A stretch of DNA of 22,891 bases, taken from positions 1-22,891 of the forward strand of contig JANPEZ010000169.1 of assembly GCA_031423155.1 (NCBI GenBank), given 5' to 3'. Of this stretch, positions 14,036 to 22,388 are shown one piece after another. Within the stretch, counting starts at the first letter, position 1. Each line of letters opens with the position of its first letter. The stretch is from JANPEZ01 sp031423155. Lineage in GTDB: Bacteria > Actinomycetota > UBA4738 > HRBIN12. A program made the position numbers and the translations under genes. A model generated the notes under the pieces. It ran no database searches. It was not told where the DNA came from and saw nothing but the letters and a program-made list of their open reading frames with translations.

Positions 14036-14772
14036 GCGATCCTCGTGTAGCCGTAGTCAGCGGCGGGTCGCGTGGGCTGGGACGCGCGTGCGCCCTGGCT
14101 CTCGCGGAGGGTGGCTGGAACGTGGCCATCGGATATCGCTCGAACGAGGCCGACGCCAAGGAGACCCTCGAGGCGCTCGAGGCCACGGGATCGAGTGGTC
14201 TCGCCGTGGTTCTCGATGTCACCGATGAGACCGGCGTTGCGGAAGCCTTCCGGCGGATCGGCGACGAACTCGGCCCGGTGACGGGCTTGGTCAACAACGC
14301 GGGCCTTTCGATCGATGGACTGCTGCTCAAGTACTCGATGGAGACCTACGATCGCGTGATGGCCACGAACGTCCGCGGGGCTTTCCTGTGCTCGCAAGCC
14401 GCGATGCGAGGGATGCTGCGCGCCAAATGGGGCCGCATCGTGAACATGTCGAGCGCCGTCGCGCTCCGAGGTAACGCCGGCCAGACCGTGTACGCCGCCA
14501 CCAAGACGGCTCTAGTGGGGATGACCAAATCGCTCGCCCGTGAGGTCGGGGGCAAGGGCATCACCGTCAACGCCATCTGCCCCGGATTGGTCGACACGGA
14601 CATGACCTCACACATAAGCGACGCCGCTCGCGCCTACTACGTCGATCAGACGCCGGTCGGCAGGACGGCGACCTTCCAGGAGGTATCCAGCGTGGTGCGC
14701 TTCCTCATGTCCGAGGAGGCTTCGTACGTGAACGGTGCCGTGATCCCCGTGGACGGAGGGCTCACGGCCTAG
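14032..14772 (+). CDS. fabG: 3-oxoacyl-ACP reductase FabG (SDR family)
   Basis: This 246-residue NADPH-dependent short-chain dehydrogenase reduces 3-ketoacyl-ACP after each condensation. The nucleotide-binding motif is SGGSRGLGRA (10-19), followed by NNAG (88-91), Asn113, and the catalytic Ser140/Ser141, Tyr154 and Lys158 in SS...YAATK. NAICPGLVDTDM and the C-terminal VNGAVIPVDGGLTA are classic FabG features. The GTG start overlaps the fabH stop, indicating translational coupling. Many SDR proteins resemble FabG, but the position between fabH and acpP makes this assignment strong. Confidence 0.94.
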   Translation: MSDPRVAVVSGGSRGLGRACALALAEGGWNVAIGYRSNEADAKETLEALEATGSSGLAVVLDVTDETGVAEAFRRIGDELGPVTGLVNNAGLSIDGLLLKYSMETYDRVMATNVRGAFLCSQAAMRGMLRAKWGRIVNMSSAVALRGNAGQTVYAATKTALVGMTKSLAREVGGKGITVNAICPGLVDTDMTSHISDAARAYYVDQTPVGRTATFQEVSSVVRFLMSEEASYVNGAVIPVDGGLTA

Positions 14773-14798
14773 ACGTGGTCGCTGGTCCGTTCCCGGCG

Positions 14799-14835
14799 TA
14801 GGCTCGTGCGGACCGAAAAGCGGATGTACAGGAGG
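14799..14835 (+). promoter_or_regulatory. Possible -10 and strong ribosome binding site for acpP
   Basis: AGGAGG (14830-14835) lies six bases before ATG 14842, and so sets the acpP start over upstream in-frame codons. TAGGCT at 14799-14804 could be a -10 box giving acpP its own transcript, but its -35 is weak. Confidence 0.45.
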
Positions 14836-14841
14836 ATGCAG

Positions 14842-15090
14842 ATGACGGACCGTTCGGAGATCGAGGCAAGGGTAAAGGTAGTCCTGGCCGAGCAGCTCGC
14901 AGTGGATGAGGCTCAAGTCGTGCCCGACGCGCGCTTCGCCGAGGACCTTAACGCCGACTCCCTAGACCTGGTCGAGGCCGTGCTCGCGCTCGAAGAAGAG
15001 TGGAGTATCGAGATCCCCGAGGACGAGATGGAGACCGTTAAGACCGTCGGCCAGGCCGTCGATCTGGTCGCTTCCAAGCTCGGCATCTGA
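14842..15090 (+). CDS. acpP: Acyl carrier protein
   Basis: This 82-residue acidic protein carries growing acyl chains on a 4'-phosphopantetheine arm attached to Ser40 in EDLNADSLDLVEAV. The four-helix pattern and the late EIPEDEMETVKTVGQAVDLV segment are normal for ACP. The ATG at 14842 follows a strong AGGAGG with ideal spacing, so the upstream in-frame codons (from 14806) are rejected. It sits 69 bases after fabG and 14 bases before fabF, as expected for a type II fatty acid synthesis operon. Confidence 0.97.
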   Translation: MTDRSEIEARVKVVLAEQLAVDEAQVVPDARFAEDLNADSLDLVEAVLALEEEWSIEIPEDEMETVKTVGQAVDLVASKLGI

Positions 15091-15104
15091 GGGCCGGAGG
15101 ACCG

Positions 15105-16346
15105 TTGACCCAAACTCCCCGAAAGGTCGTCGTAACCGGCATCGGCCCGGTGACGCCCGTCGGCACCGGCCTGGAAGACTTCTGGACCGGTCTCACGACC
15201 GGTCGCAACGGCATCGCGCCGATCAGCCGCTTCGACACCACGGACTTCCCGGTGACACTGGCCGGTGAGGTCCGAGACTTCGACGTCTCGCAGTGGCTCG
15301 ACACGAAAGAAGCCCGCCGCACCGACCGTTTCACCCACTACGCGATGGCCGCGGCGAAGCTCGCTTGGGCCGACGCCGGGTCGCCTGAGGTCGTCTCCGA
15401 TCGGGGCGGGATCGTCTTCGCCACCGGCATCGGCGGCATCGAATCACTCCTGGACCAGCACAAGGTGTTGCTCGAGAAGGGCCCGGGGCGGATCTCGCCT
15501 TTCATGGTCCCGGCGCTCATGGCCAACGCCGCCGCGGGACACGTCGCTATGGCGCTCGGGCTGACCGGTCCGAACTTCTGCACGGTCTCGGCCTGCGCAT
15601 CCGGCGCGCACGCCGTAGGTGAGGGCTACCGGATGGTCCGCGACGGCCTGATCGACGTGGCCGTGGTGGGCGGCTCCGAGGCGGCGACGCTTCCTCTGAC
15701 GGTCGCCGCGTTCGCGCAGATGCAGGCGCTGACCAAGAACCCCGACCCCGAGACCGCCTCGCGCCCGTTCGACGCCGAGCGCAACGGCTTCGTCATCTCC
15801 GAGGGCGCCTGCGCGCTGATCCTGGAGGACGCCGAGCGCGCGGCCGCTCGAGGCGCTCACGTGTATGCCGAGATCGCGGGCTATGGCGCCTCCGACGACG
15901 CTTTCCACATCACGGCTCCCGACCCGAAGGGGACGGGCGCGGCCATCGCGATCCGGAGAGCGCTGGATGACGCCGGAGTCGAACCCTCGGCCGTGAAGTA
16001 CGTGAACGCTCACGGGACCTCGACGGGTCTCAACGACGCTGGCGAGACCATGGCTCTGAAGACCGCCCTCGGCGAGGACGTCGCCCATGCCGTTGCGGTG
16101 TCTTCCACGAAGTCGATGACGGGCCACATGCTCGGCGCAGCGGGTGCCGTCGAAGCCGCGGTATGCGCGCTGGCCATCGAGAGGGGCGTCATCCCGCCGA
16201 CCATCCACTACAAGACGCCGGACCCGGACTGCGACCTGGACTACACCCCGAACGAGGCACGCGAGTTGGACGTCGACTTCACGCTCTCGAACTCCTTCGG
16301 CTTCGGCGGCCAGAACGCCGTGATCGCGATGAAGCGCGCTTCGTAG
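15105..16346 (+). CDS. fabF: 3-oxoacyl-ACP synthase II FabF
   Basis: This 413-residue condensing enzyme elongates acyl-ACP with malonyl-ACP. The active site Cys164 lies in TVSACASG, His303 in NAHGTST, Lys336 and His341 in STKSMTGHMLGAAG. The C-terminal SNSFGFGGQNAVIAMKR is diagnostic. The start is TTG with GGAGG four bases ahead. It closes the fab operon. Its TAG lies three bases from the stop of the convergent beta-lactamase-family gene, leaving no room for a terminator between them. A KasA/KasB-like role in longer chains is possible but cannot be told apart here. Confidence 0.96.
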   Translation: MTQTPRKVVVTGIGPVTPVGTGLEDFWTGLTTGRNGIAPISRFDTTDFPVTLAGEVRDFDVSQWLDTKEARRTDRFTHYAMAAAKLAWADAGSPEVVSDRGGIVFATGIGGIESLLDQHKVLLEKGPGRISPFMVPALMANAAAGHVAMALGLTGPNFCTVSACASGAHAVGEGYRMVRDGLIDVAVVGGSEAATLPLTVAAFAQMQALTKNPDPETASRPFDAERNGFVISEGACALILEDAERAAARGAHVYAEIAGYGASDDAFHITAPDPKGTGAAIAIRRALDDAGVEPSAVKYVNAHGTSTGLNDAGETMALKTALGEDVAHAVAVSSTKSMTGHMLGAAGAVEAAVCALAIERGVIPPTIHYKTPDPDCDLDYTPNEARELDVDFTLSNSFGFGGQNAVIAMKRAS

Positions 16347-16349
16347 CCT

Positions 16350-17987
16350 TCAGTCCTCGAAGGATCTGTAGAAGTAGGCGCCGTTGAAGTTGGCGCGGAC
16401 CGCTTTGCCGTTCATCGGCTGATCGAACTCCACCCGGGTCGGGGTCCACTCGTCGAGGCCGACGTGGAAGCTGCCGTCTTCGAGCGGCACGAGAGGTTCC
16501 TCGGCCGGAGCGATGTCGTCATTCCAGATGAGGACCAGCGTTCCCTTGCGAAGCAGGACCCTCAGGGTCGGACTCCATGGGTTGTTGCTGCGATACAGGC
16601 CCGTGAATGACTCCCACTCCTTCGGGTGCGGCTCGGGCTCGGGGCCGGCCCAACGCTCACCGCGGAGCCAGCTATCACCGTGGAAGGCTTCAACGACCTG
16701 CCCCTGGTCATCGCGGCCGAAGCGGATCGTGTAACGCTCCAGCGATGGATGCGGGGCGAGGAAGACGCCTTCGGTGTCCCCTGCCGGCTCCAGGAACACG
16801 CCGAGAGCTCCTTCGCGCCAACGTATCCGGCCCTCGTCTTCGACGAGTTCGACGACCCGACCTTCCGGGGACGAATACTGGCCCGCGAAGTCGGGGGCGT
16901 TCCTGACGAGCTGTGGGTCGGCAGGTTCGATCACCTCCGGCAAGGGTTCGCCGGCGATCGCGGCGCGAACGGCGTCCAATGCGAACAGGGCGGCGGCCCG
17001 ACGGGCGCCCATGCCGTTGAGCAGCATCAGCGCGCCCAGGCCGGAATCGGGGTCGGTCAGTAGATAGGCGGTGTACCCGACCATGCCTCCGCTGTGGCCG
17101 AGGTAGTTCCTGCCCTCAACCGTGGCAACGTCGATGCCGTATCCGTAGCACGACCCCGGCTCATCGGGATCCGGCATGTGCGGCGTCGTGAAGAGTTCGA
17201 ATGACTTCTCGGACAGCAGCCGGCCCGTCGGCGTCACGCCGCCGTTCAGAAGGAGCCGAGCGTAAGCGGACATGTCTATGACGTTCGAGACGATGCTGCC
17301 ATCGGCCGTGTTGCAGACCAACCAGCGCGCGGGGACTAATGGATGGCTGGTGTGTGCGGGCCGGTCGTCGAACATCGGCTCGTAGCCGGTCGCAAGGTCC
17401 GAGCGCACGTCGTTGGTGATGGCCGCGACCGACGCCGTCATCCCCAGCGGTGCCAACACGCGCTCTCGAAGGATCTCGTGGATCGGTTCGCCCACGAGGT
17501 GTTCAACGATCGCGCCTATGAGCTTGTAGCCGTCGTTGGAGTACCAGAAGTGCTCACCGGGCGCGAACCCGGGGCGCGAATCACGCAGCCGCCTGACCGC
17601 CCCCGGACCGGTGGGCGCCTCTTCAGTTCCGATCGGCAGTCCCGAGCTGTGGGTCAACAGGTGATGCAGGGTGATGGGTCCGAAAGGTTCGGGAAGTTCG
17701 AGGTCTGGCAACAGCTCGTTGACCGAGACGTGCAGGTCCAACCGGCCCGCCTCCACTTCTTGCAGGACGACGATGGACGTGAACTGCTTGGAGATCGAGC
17801 CGATCTCGAAGCGGGTCTCCGGTCTCACCGGGGTGCCGGCCGCGGCGTCGGCGAAGCCTCGCACGACCACGCCGAGGATCTCGTTCCTGTCGGTGATCGA
17901 GAGCGCTACGCCGGCAGCGTGCGTCTGCGGAAGCTGGTGCTCCAGGAACGCTCCGATGCGCTCGAAGGCTTCGGACAGACCCGGCAC
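16350..17987 (-). CDS. Serine beta-lactamase family hydrolase with two C-terminal repeats
   Basis: This 545-residue protein belongs to the class C beta-lactamase/DD-peptidase-like family. The catalytic motifs are SISK (Ser64, Lys67), YSN (149-151) and HSG (298-300, in place of KTG). The hydrolase domain ends near residue 345. Two similar beta-rich segments follow (about 367-445 and 460-542), both starting FxGxY and sharing a G-x-x-x-x-W / EPL / DGxF pattern, like DUF3471-type tails but doubled. No signal peptide or membrane helix is visible, so it may act in the cytoplasm, perhaps as an esterase or peptidase; the substrate is unknown. The GTG lies three bases after the ndk stop, with GAGG ahead, so it probably ends the valS-folC-ndk operon. 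Confidence 0.88.
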   Translation of the reverse strand: MPGLSEAFERIGAFLEHQLPQTHAAGVALSITDRNEILGVVVRGFADAAAGTPVRPETRFEIGSISKQFTSIVVLQEVEAGRLDLHVSVNELLPDLELPEPFGPITLHHLLTHSSGLPIGTEEAPTGPGAVRRLRDSRPGFAPGEHFWYSNDGYKLIGAIVEHLVGEPIHEILRERVLAPLGMTASVAAITNDVRSDLATGYEPMFDDRPAHTSHPLVPARWLVCNTADGSIVSNVIDMSAYARLLLNGGVTPTGRLLSEKSFELFTTPHMPDPDEPGSCYGYGIDVATVEGRNYLGHSGGMVGYTAYLLTDPDSGLGALMLLNGMGARRAAALFALDAVRAAIAGEPLPEVIEPADPQLVRNAPDFAGQYSSPEGRVVELVEDEGRIRWREGALGVFLEPAGDTEGVFLAPHPSLERYTIRFGRDDQGQVVEAFHGDSWLRGERWAGPEPEPHPKEWESFTGLYRSNNPWSPTLRVLLRKGTLVLIWNDDIAPAEEPLVPLEDGSFHVGLDEWTPTRVEFDQPMNGKAVRANFNGAYFYRSFED

Positions 17988-17990
17988 GTG

Positions 17991-18401
17991 TCAGGCCTCG
18001 GGGAAGAAGAGCGCCAGCTCGCGCGCCGCCGACTCGGGCGAGTCGCTGCCGTGGGCGATGTTCTCGCCGATGACGGTCGCGAAGTCTCCGCGGATCGAGC
18101 CGGGAGACGCCTCGACCGGGTTCGTGGGACCCATCAGCGTGCGCCAGACGACTATCGCCTGCTCGCCCGTGAGCTTGGCTACGACGACGGGTCCGCTGGT
18201 GATGAAATCCACCAGCTCTGCGAAGAAGGGCTTGTCGACGTGCTCTCCGTAGTGCTGCTCGGCGGTCGCGCGGTCGATGGTCATGAGGCGCATGGCCTCG
18301 ATGGTCAGGCCCTTGGCCTCGACGCGGCGCAGAACCTCGCCCGCGAGGCCGCGGCGGATGCCGTCGGGCTTGACTATGAGCAGCGTCGATTCGATGGCCA
18401 T
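17991..18401 (-). CDS. ndk: Nucleoside diphosphate kinase
   Basis: This 136-residue enzyme transfers the gamma-phosphate among nucleoside triphosphates through a phospho-histidine. His117 lies in ENIAHGSDSPESA, the family signature. The start ESTLLIVKPDGIRRGLAGEV, MGPTNPVEASPGSIRGDFA and the length are all normal. A GGGAGA lies upstream of the ATG at a rather long distance, about ten bases. Only two bases separate it from the folC stop, so it is cotranscribed with valS and folC, as in many Actinomycetota. Confidence 0.98.
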   Translation of the reverse strand: MAIESTLLIVKPDGIRRGLAGEVLRRVEAKGLTIEAMRLMTIDRATAEQHYGEHVDKPFFAELVDFITSGPVVVAKLTGEQAIVVWRTLMGPTNPVEASPGSIRGDFATVIGENIAHGSDSPESAARELALFFPEA

Positions 18402-18403
18402 GT

Positions 18404-19687
18404 CTAAGGTTCTCCCAGCGCCCGGCGGGCGTCCGCGACAGTATAGAGAGAGCCCGTCGCCAGGATGATGTCGCCCGGCGCGGCGGCGGCCCGAGCCGCG
18501 TCCAGGGCCGCCGCCACGCTGTCGAAGACCTCGACCGGCTTGTTCTCAGCGCTGAAGCGTTCGGCGATGGCGCTTGCGTCGCCGGAGCGCTCACTCTCAT
18601 TCCTTGCCGCGTAAGCGATATCGGCCAAGGGCGCCAGGGGCTCCAAGATCCCGTTGAGGTCCTTGTTGGCCGAAACCGCGATGACCAGGTGCAGGCGTTC
18701 CCACCGGAAGGATTCGCGCAGGGCCGCGCTCAGCGCCTCTGCCCCCGAGGGGTTGTGCGCTCCGTCGAGCAGGATCGTCGGCTCGCGCGCGACCATCTCC
18801 ATCCGGCCGGGGGACCTGACCGAGGCCAGTGCCTCGCGGGTCGCGTCGATCTCCAGTTCGTGGCCTAGAAGGACCTCTACGGCCACGATCGCCGCGGCGG
18901 CGTTCCGGGTCGCGTACTCGCCGTACAAAGGCAGGAACAGGTCGTCGTAGGTGGCGTGGATCCCTGCCACGACGAACGACTGGCCCCCGACGGCCAGCAG
19001 TCGCTCCGTGACTTCGAAGTCTCGGAACTCGAGCTTGAGATCGGCGTCGTACTCGCTGCAACGGGCTTGGATGATGTCGAGGGCATCCTGGTGCTGTTCC
19101 CGGCTGACGACCGCCTTTCCCGGCTTGATGATCCCGGCCTTCTCGGTGGCGACCTCGGCGATGGTCGAACCTAACTCGGGATGGTCCAGTCCTACCGGGC
19201 AGAGAACGGCGACGTCACCCGCGACCAGGTTGGTGGCATCCCAGGTTCCGCCCATCCCCACTTCGAAGACGGCGAGTCCGACGGGCTTGTCCGCGAACCA
19301 GAGGTACGCCAGCGCGGTCAATGTTTCGAAGTAGGTGACCTGATCCTCGCTCTGACCATCGACGTGCATCAGGAACGGAAGCAGGTGTTCGTACTCGCCG
19401 GCGAACTCCGACATCGAGATGTCTTTGCCGCAAGCGCTGATGCGCTCCGTGACGCTCAGCAGATGCGGCGAGGTGAAAAGACCCGTCGAGATACCGTGCG
19501 CGCAAGCCAGTTCCGCCGCGACACGAGCGGTGGTGGTCTTTCCGTTCGTCCCCGTCACGTGGATCGTCGGATAGGTCAGCTGAGGATCGTCCATCAACGT
19601 GGCAAGCGCGCTGATCCGCGAGAGGTCCGGGATCATCCGCCCTTCCTTGCGGCCCTCCAGTTCGGCCAGAGCCTCTTGGAAGTTCAT
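18404..19687 (-). CDS. folC: Folylpolyglutamate synthase / dihydrofolate synthase
   Basis: This 427-residue Mur-ligase family enzyme adds glutamate to folates and may also make dihydrofolate from dihydropteroate. The P-loop HVTGTNGKTTTARV lies at about 43-56, followed by GLFTSPHLLSVTERI, EVGMGGTWDATN, VATEKAGIIKPGK and the C-terminal LLDGAHNPSGAEAL. The ATG at 19687 is one base past the valS stop and gives the normal MNFQEALAELEGR start. A longer open frame to 19852 is just antiparallel coding within valS in another phase. Whether it has both activities cannot be decided by eye. Confidence 0.95.
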   Translation of the reverse strand: MNFQEALAELEGRKEGRMIPDLSRISALATLMDDPQLTYPTIHVTGTNGKTTTARVAAELACAHGISTGLFTSPHLLSVTERISACGKDISMSEFAGEYEHLLPFLMHVDGQSEDQVTYFETLTALAYLWFADKPVGLAVFEVGMGGTWDATNLVAGDVAVLCPVGLDHPELGSTIAEVATEKAGIIKPGKAVVSREQHQDALDIIQARCSEYDADLKLEFRDFEVTERLLAVGGQSFVVAGIHATYDDLFLPLYGEYATRNAAAAIVAVEVLLGHELEIDATREALASVRSPGRMEMVAREPTILLDGAHNPSGAEALSAALRESFRWERLHLVIAVSANKDLNGILEPLAPLADIAYAARNESERSGDASAIAERFSAENKPVEVFDSVAAALDAARAAAAPGDIILATGSLYTVADARRALGEP

Positions 19688-19688
19688 C

Positions 19689-22343
19689 TCAGCCCAGCTC
19701 GGCGAGCTGAGCGTCGAGCTGTTCCCGTTCGGCTTCGAGTCGCGCCAGCTTCTCTCGTTCAGCACCCACCACGTCGGCCGCGGCCTTGGCAAGGAACCCC
19801 TGATTGGCGAGCTTCTTCTCTGCCCGGGCGTGCGACTCAAGCACGTCCGCAAGTTTCTTCTCGAGTCTTTGTCTTTCGGCCTCTACGTCGAGGGTGCCAG
19901 CGAGGGCGATATCAGCATGACCGCCGGCGAGCATGAGCCGCGTACGACCCTCGAGCTTGACGGCACTGCCACTTTCGATCTTCAGCTCCGAGAGCCCACT
20001 CATCCTGATGACTCTCTCCGCCAGCATCTCGACGATGGCTCGGTGGTCATCATCCGCACCGACCGTAACTTCGATCTTCTGCTTGGGAGGGATGTTGTGC
20101 TGCGATCTGAACTGGCGGATCGCCGTGACGAGTTCCTGCACGAAAGCGAAGGACGCTTCCGCATCGTTGTCTGAATGAGTGCGCAAAGCCTCGGGCCAGG
20201 AAGCGAGCGACAAAGACTCCCCCATCCCGAACCTCTGCCATACCTCCTCGGTCACGAACGGCATGATGGGATGCATCAGCCGAAGGGTCCGCTCCAGGAC
20301 CCAGCCCAAGACCTGGCCGGCGTCCTTGCGCTCTTCGTCACTGCCGTCCAGGCGTCCCTTCTCGAACTCCAGACCCCAGTCGCAGAACTCGGACCAGACG
20401 AACCGGTACATGGCCTGGGCGGCGTCGGAGAACCGGTACTCGTCGAGGGCGGCGTCCACCTCGGTCAGACAAGCCTCTTGGCGAGAAAGCAGCCAGCGCT
20501 CGGCCGGCGTCAGCCTCTCCATCGGCGGCAGGACCGGCTCCCCACCGGGGTAGTCGCGCATCACCAGACGAGCTGCGTTCCAGAGCTTGTTGGCGAAGTT
20601 CCGCCCGCCCTCGATGGCCTCTTCTGATAGAGGGATGTCCTGCTGGCCGCCGGTCGCCGCGCGCGCGAGCGAGAACCGCAGGGCGTCGGCCCCATAGCGA
20701 TCGATCATCTCGATCGGGTCGATCACGTTGCCCAAAGACTTGGACATCTTGCGGCCCTGCTGGTCCCGCACGAGCCCGTGGATGACGACATCGCGGAACG
20801 GCACGTCGCCGACCAGGAACATCCCCGACATGATCATCCGGGCGACCCACAGGTACAGGATCTCGTAGCCCGTGACCAACACGGCGTTCGGGTAGAACTT
20901 GGCCAGCTCGGGCGTCTCGTCGGGCCAGCCGAGTGTCGAGTAAGGCCAAAGCTGCGAGGAGAACCACGTGTCGAGGACGTCCTCGTCCTGAGTCAACCCG
21001 GCGCTGCCGCACTCGGCGCAGGCAGTGGGGTCGTCCGAAGAGACCGTGACGTGTCCGTCGAGGCAGTACCAGGCCGGGATGCGATGCCCCCACCAGAGCT
21101 GACGCGAGATGTTCCAATCACGCAGGTTCTCGAGCCAGGCGACGTACGGGCGCTGCCAGCGCTCGGGCGTGAACCGAACCCTCCCGTCCAGGGCGGCCTC
21201 GCGCGCGGGTCCGGTCAGCCCGCTCACCTTCACGAACCATTGCAGCCCGGCGATCCACGGCTCTATCTCCGAGTGGCAGCGGTAGCAGTGACCGACGGCG
21301 TGCGTGTACGGACGTTCCTCGGCGACCAGCAAACCCAGTTCATCGAGCCGGTCCCGAACCGCTTTGCGCGCTTCGTATCGATCCAGACCTCGGAACTCGG
21401 CGGGCACCGCTTCGTTCAGGGTCGCGTCGGCCTCCAGGATGTTCATCAAAGGAAGCCCGGTCCGCTGGGCGATGTCGAAGTCGTTCTGGTCGTGCGCGGG
21501 CGTCACCTTCACTGCACCGGTTCCGAAATCCTTGTCCACGTGATGGTCGGCGACGATCGGGATGTCGCGGCCGTCGAAGGGGTGCTTGACCATCTTGCCG
21601 ACCAGGGCCGCATACCGCTCGTCGCCGGGGTGAACCGCGATACCCGTATCGCCGAGCATCGTCTCGAGTCGTGTGGTTGCCACCTGGATGGACCCGGTCC
21701 CGTCCGAAAGCGGGTAACTGAACGTGACGAGTTCTCCCTCGACCTCGTCGTGCTCTACCTCTGAGTCGGAAAGGCCGGTGCGGTCGGTCGGGCACCAGTT
21801 GACGAGGCGCTCGCCTCGATAGATGAGGCCGGCCTCGTACAGGCGGACGAACGCCGTGCGGACAGCCTTGGACAGACCCTCGTCCATCGTGAAGCGCTCG
21901 CGGCTCCAGTCGCACGAGGCGCCCATCCTCTTGATCTGGCCGACGATCTCGCCGCCGTACTGCTCTTTCCACTGCCAGACCCGTTCGACGAAGGCCTCGC
22001 GCCCCAGGTCGCGCCGGTCGATCCCCTCCTCGCGGAGCTTGCGCTCGACCACCACCTGCGTGGCGATGCCGGCGTGATCCATGCCGGGGAGCCACAAGAC
22101 TTCGAACCCTCGCATCTTGGCCCGGCGGATCAACGTGTCCTCGATCGTGCGCCCGAGGGCGTGCCCCACGTGCAGGCGCCCGGTCACGTTCGGCGGCGGG
22201 ATGACGATGCAGTAGGCGGGCTTGTCCGACCCCGGATCGGCCGTGAAGTACCCGCGCTCGACCCAGGCCTCGGCCCACCGCGGTTCCACCTGGGCGGGGT
22301 CGTACTGCGGCGGCATCTCGGGCGTGGCTGCGGACTCGCTCAT
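19689..22343 (-). CDS. valS: Valyl-tRNA synthetase
   Basis: This 884-residue class I synthetase charges tRNA-Val. The HIGH motif is HVGH (58-61) in PPPNVTGRLHVGHALG, and KMSKS lies at 532-536. The editing domain includes VATTRLETMLGDTGIAVHP (221-239) and a GTGAVKVTPAHDQNDFDI segment. Cysteine pairs at 353/356 and 442/445 may bind zinc. The C-terminus ends with a coiled coil (about 820-884) that contacts tRNA in this family. The ATG at 22343 gives the normal N-terminus (MSESAATPEMPPQYDPAQVE). The frame stays open upstream, but that stretch crosses into the divergent gene. No Shine-Dalgarno sequence is visible, and a TAGACT box lies ten bases before the ATG. First gene of the valS-folC-ndk operon. 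Confidence 0.97.
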   Translation of the reverse strand: MSESAATPEMPPQYDPAQVEPRWAEAWVERGYFTADPGSDKPAYCIVIPPPNVTGRLHVGHALGRTIEDTLIRRAKMRGFEVLWLPGMDHAGIATQVVVERKLREEGIDRRDLGREAFVERVWQWKEQYGGEIVGQIKRMGASCDWSRERFTMDEGLSKAVRTAFVRLYEAGLIYRGERLVNWCPTDRTGLSDSEVEHDEVEGELVTFSYPLSDGTGSIQVATTRLETMLGDTGIAVHPGDERYAALVGKMVKHPFDGRDIPIVADHHVDKDFGTGAVKVTPAHDQNDFDIAQRTGLPLMNILEADATLNEAVPAEFRGLDRYEARKAVRDRLDELGLLVAEERPYTHAVGHCYRCHSEIEPWIAGLQWFVKVSGLTGPAREAALDGRVRFTPERWQRPYVAWLENLRDWNISRQLWWGHRIPAWYCLDGHVTVSSDDPTACAECGSAGLTQDEDVLDTWFSSQLWPYSTLGWPDETPELAKFYPNAVLVTGYEILYLWVARMIMSGMFLVGDVPFRDVVIHGLVRDQQGRKMSKSLGNVIDPIEMIDRYGADALRFSLARAATGGQQDIPLSEEAIEGGRNFANKLWNAARLVMRDYPGGEPVLPPMERLTPAERWLLSRQEACLTEVDAALDEYRFSDAAQAMYRFVWSEFCDWGLEFEKGRLDGSDEERKDAGQVLGWVLERTLRLMHPIMPFVTEEVWQRFGMGESLSLASWPEALRTHSDNDAEASFAFVQELVTAIRQFRSQHNIPPKQKIEVTVGADDDHRAIVEMLAERVIRMSGLSELKIESGSAVKLEGRTRLMLAGGHADIALAGTLDVEAERQRLEKKLADVLESHARAEKKLANQGFLAKAAADVVGAEREKLARLEAEREQLDAQLAELG

Positions 22344-22353
22344 CAGGGAAGGC

Positions 22354-22382
22354 AGTCTAGGAGAAGGAACCGGCAATAGACT
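22354..22382. promoter_or_regulatory. Divergent -10 boxes between valS and the cyclase gene
   Basis: TAGACT occurs on each strand (minus: 22354-22359; plus: 22377-22382), separated by 17 bases and forming an inverted repeat. The plus copy ends six bases before GTG 22389, suiting a leaderless mRNA. The minus copy ends ten bases before the valS ATG. Each box sits where the -35 box of the other promoter would fall. Confidence 0.5.
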
Positions 22383-22388
22383 GCGCCC

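Noticed and set aside
19688..19852. N-terminal extension of folC
   Set aside because: It lies inside the valS coiled-coil coding region in another phase; ATG 19687 gives the expected FolC start.
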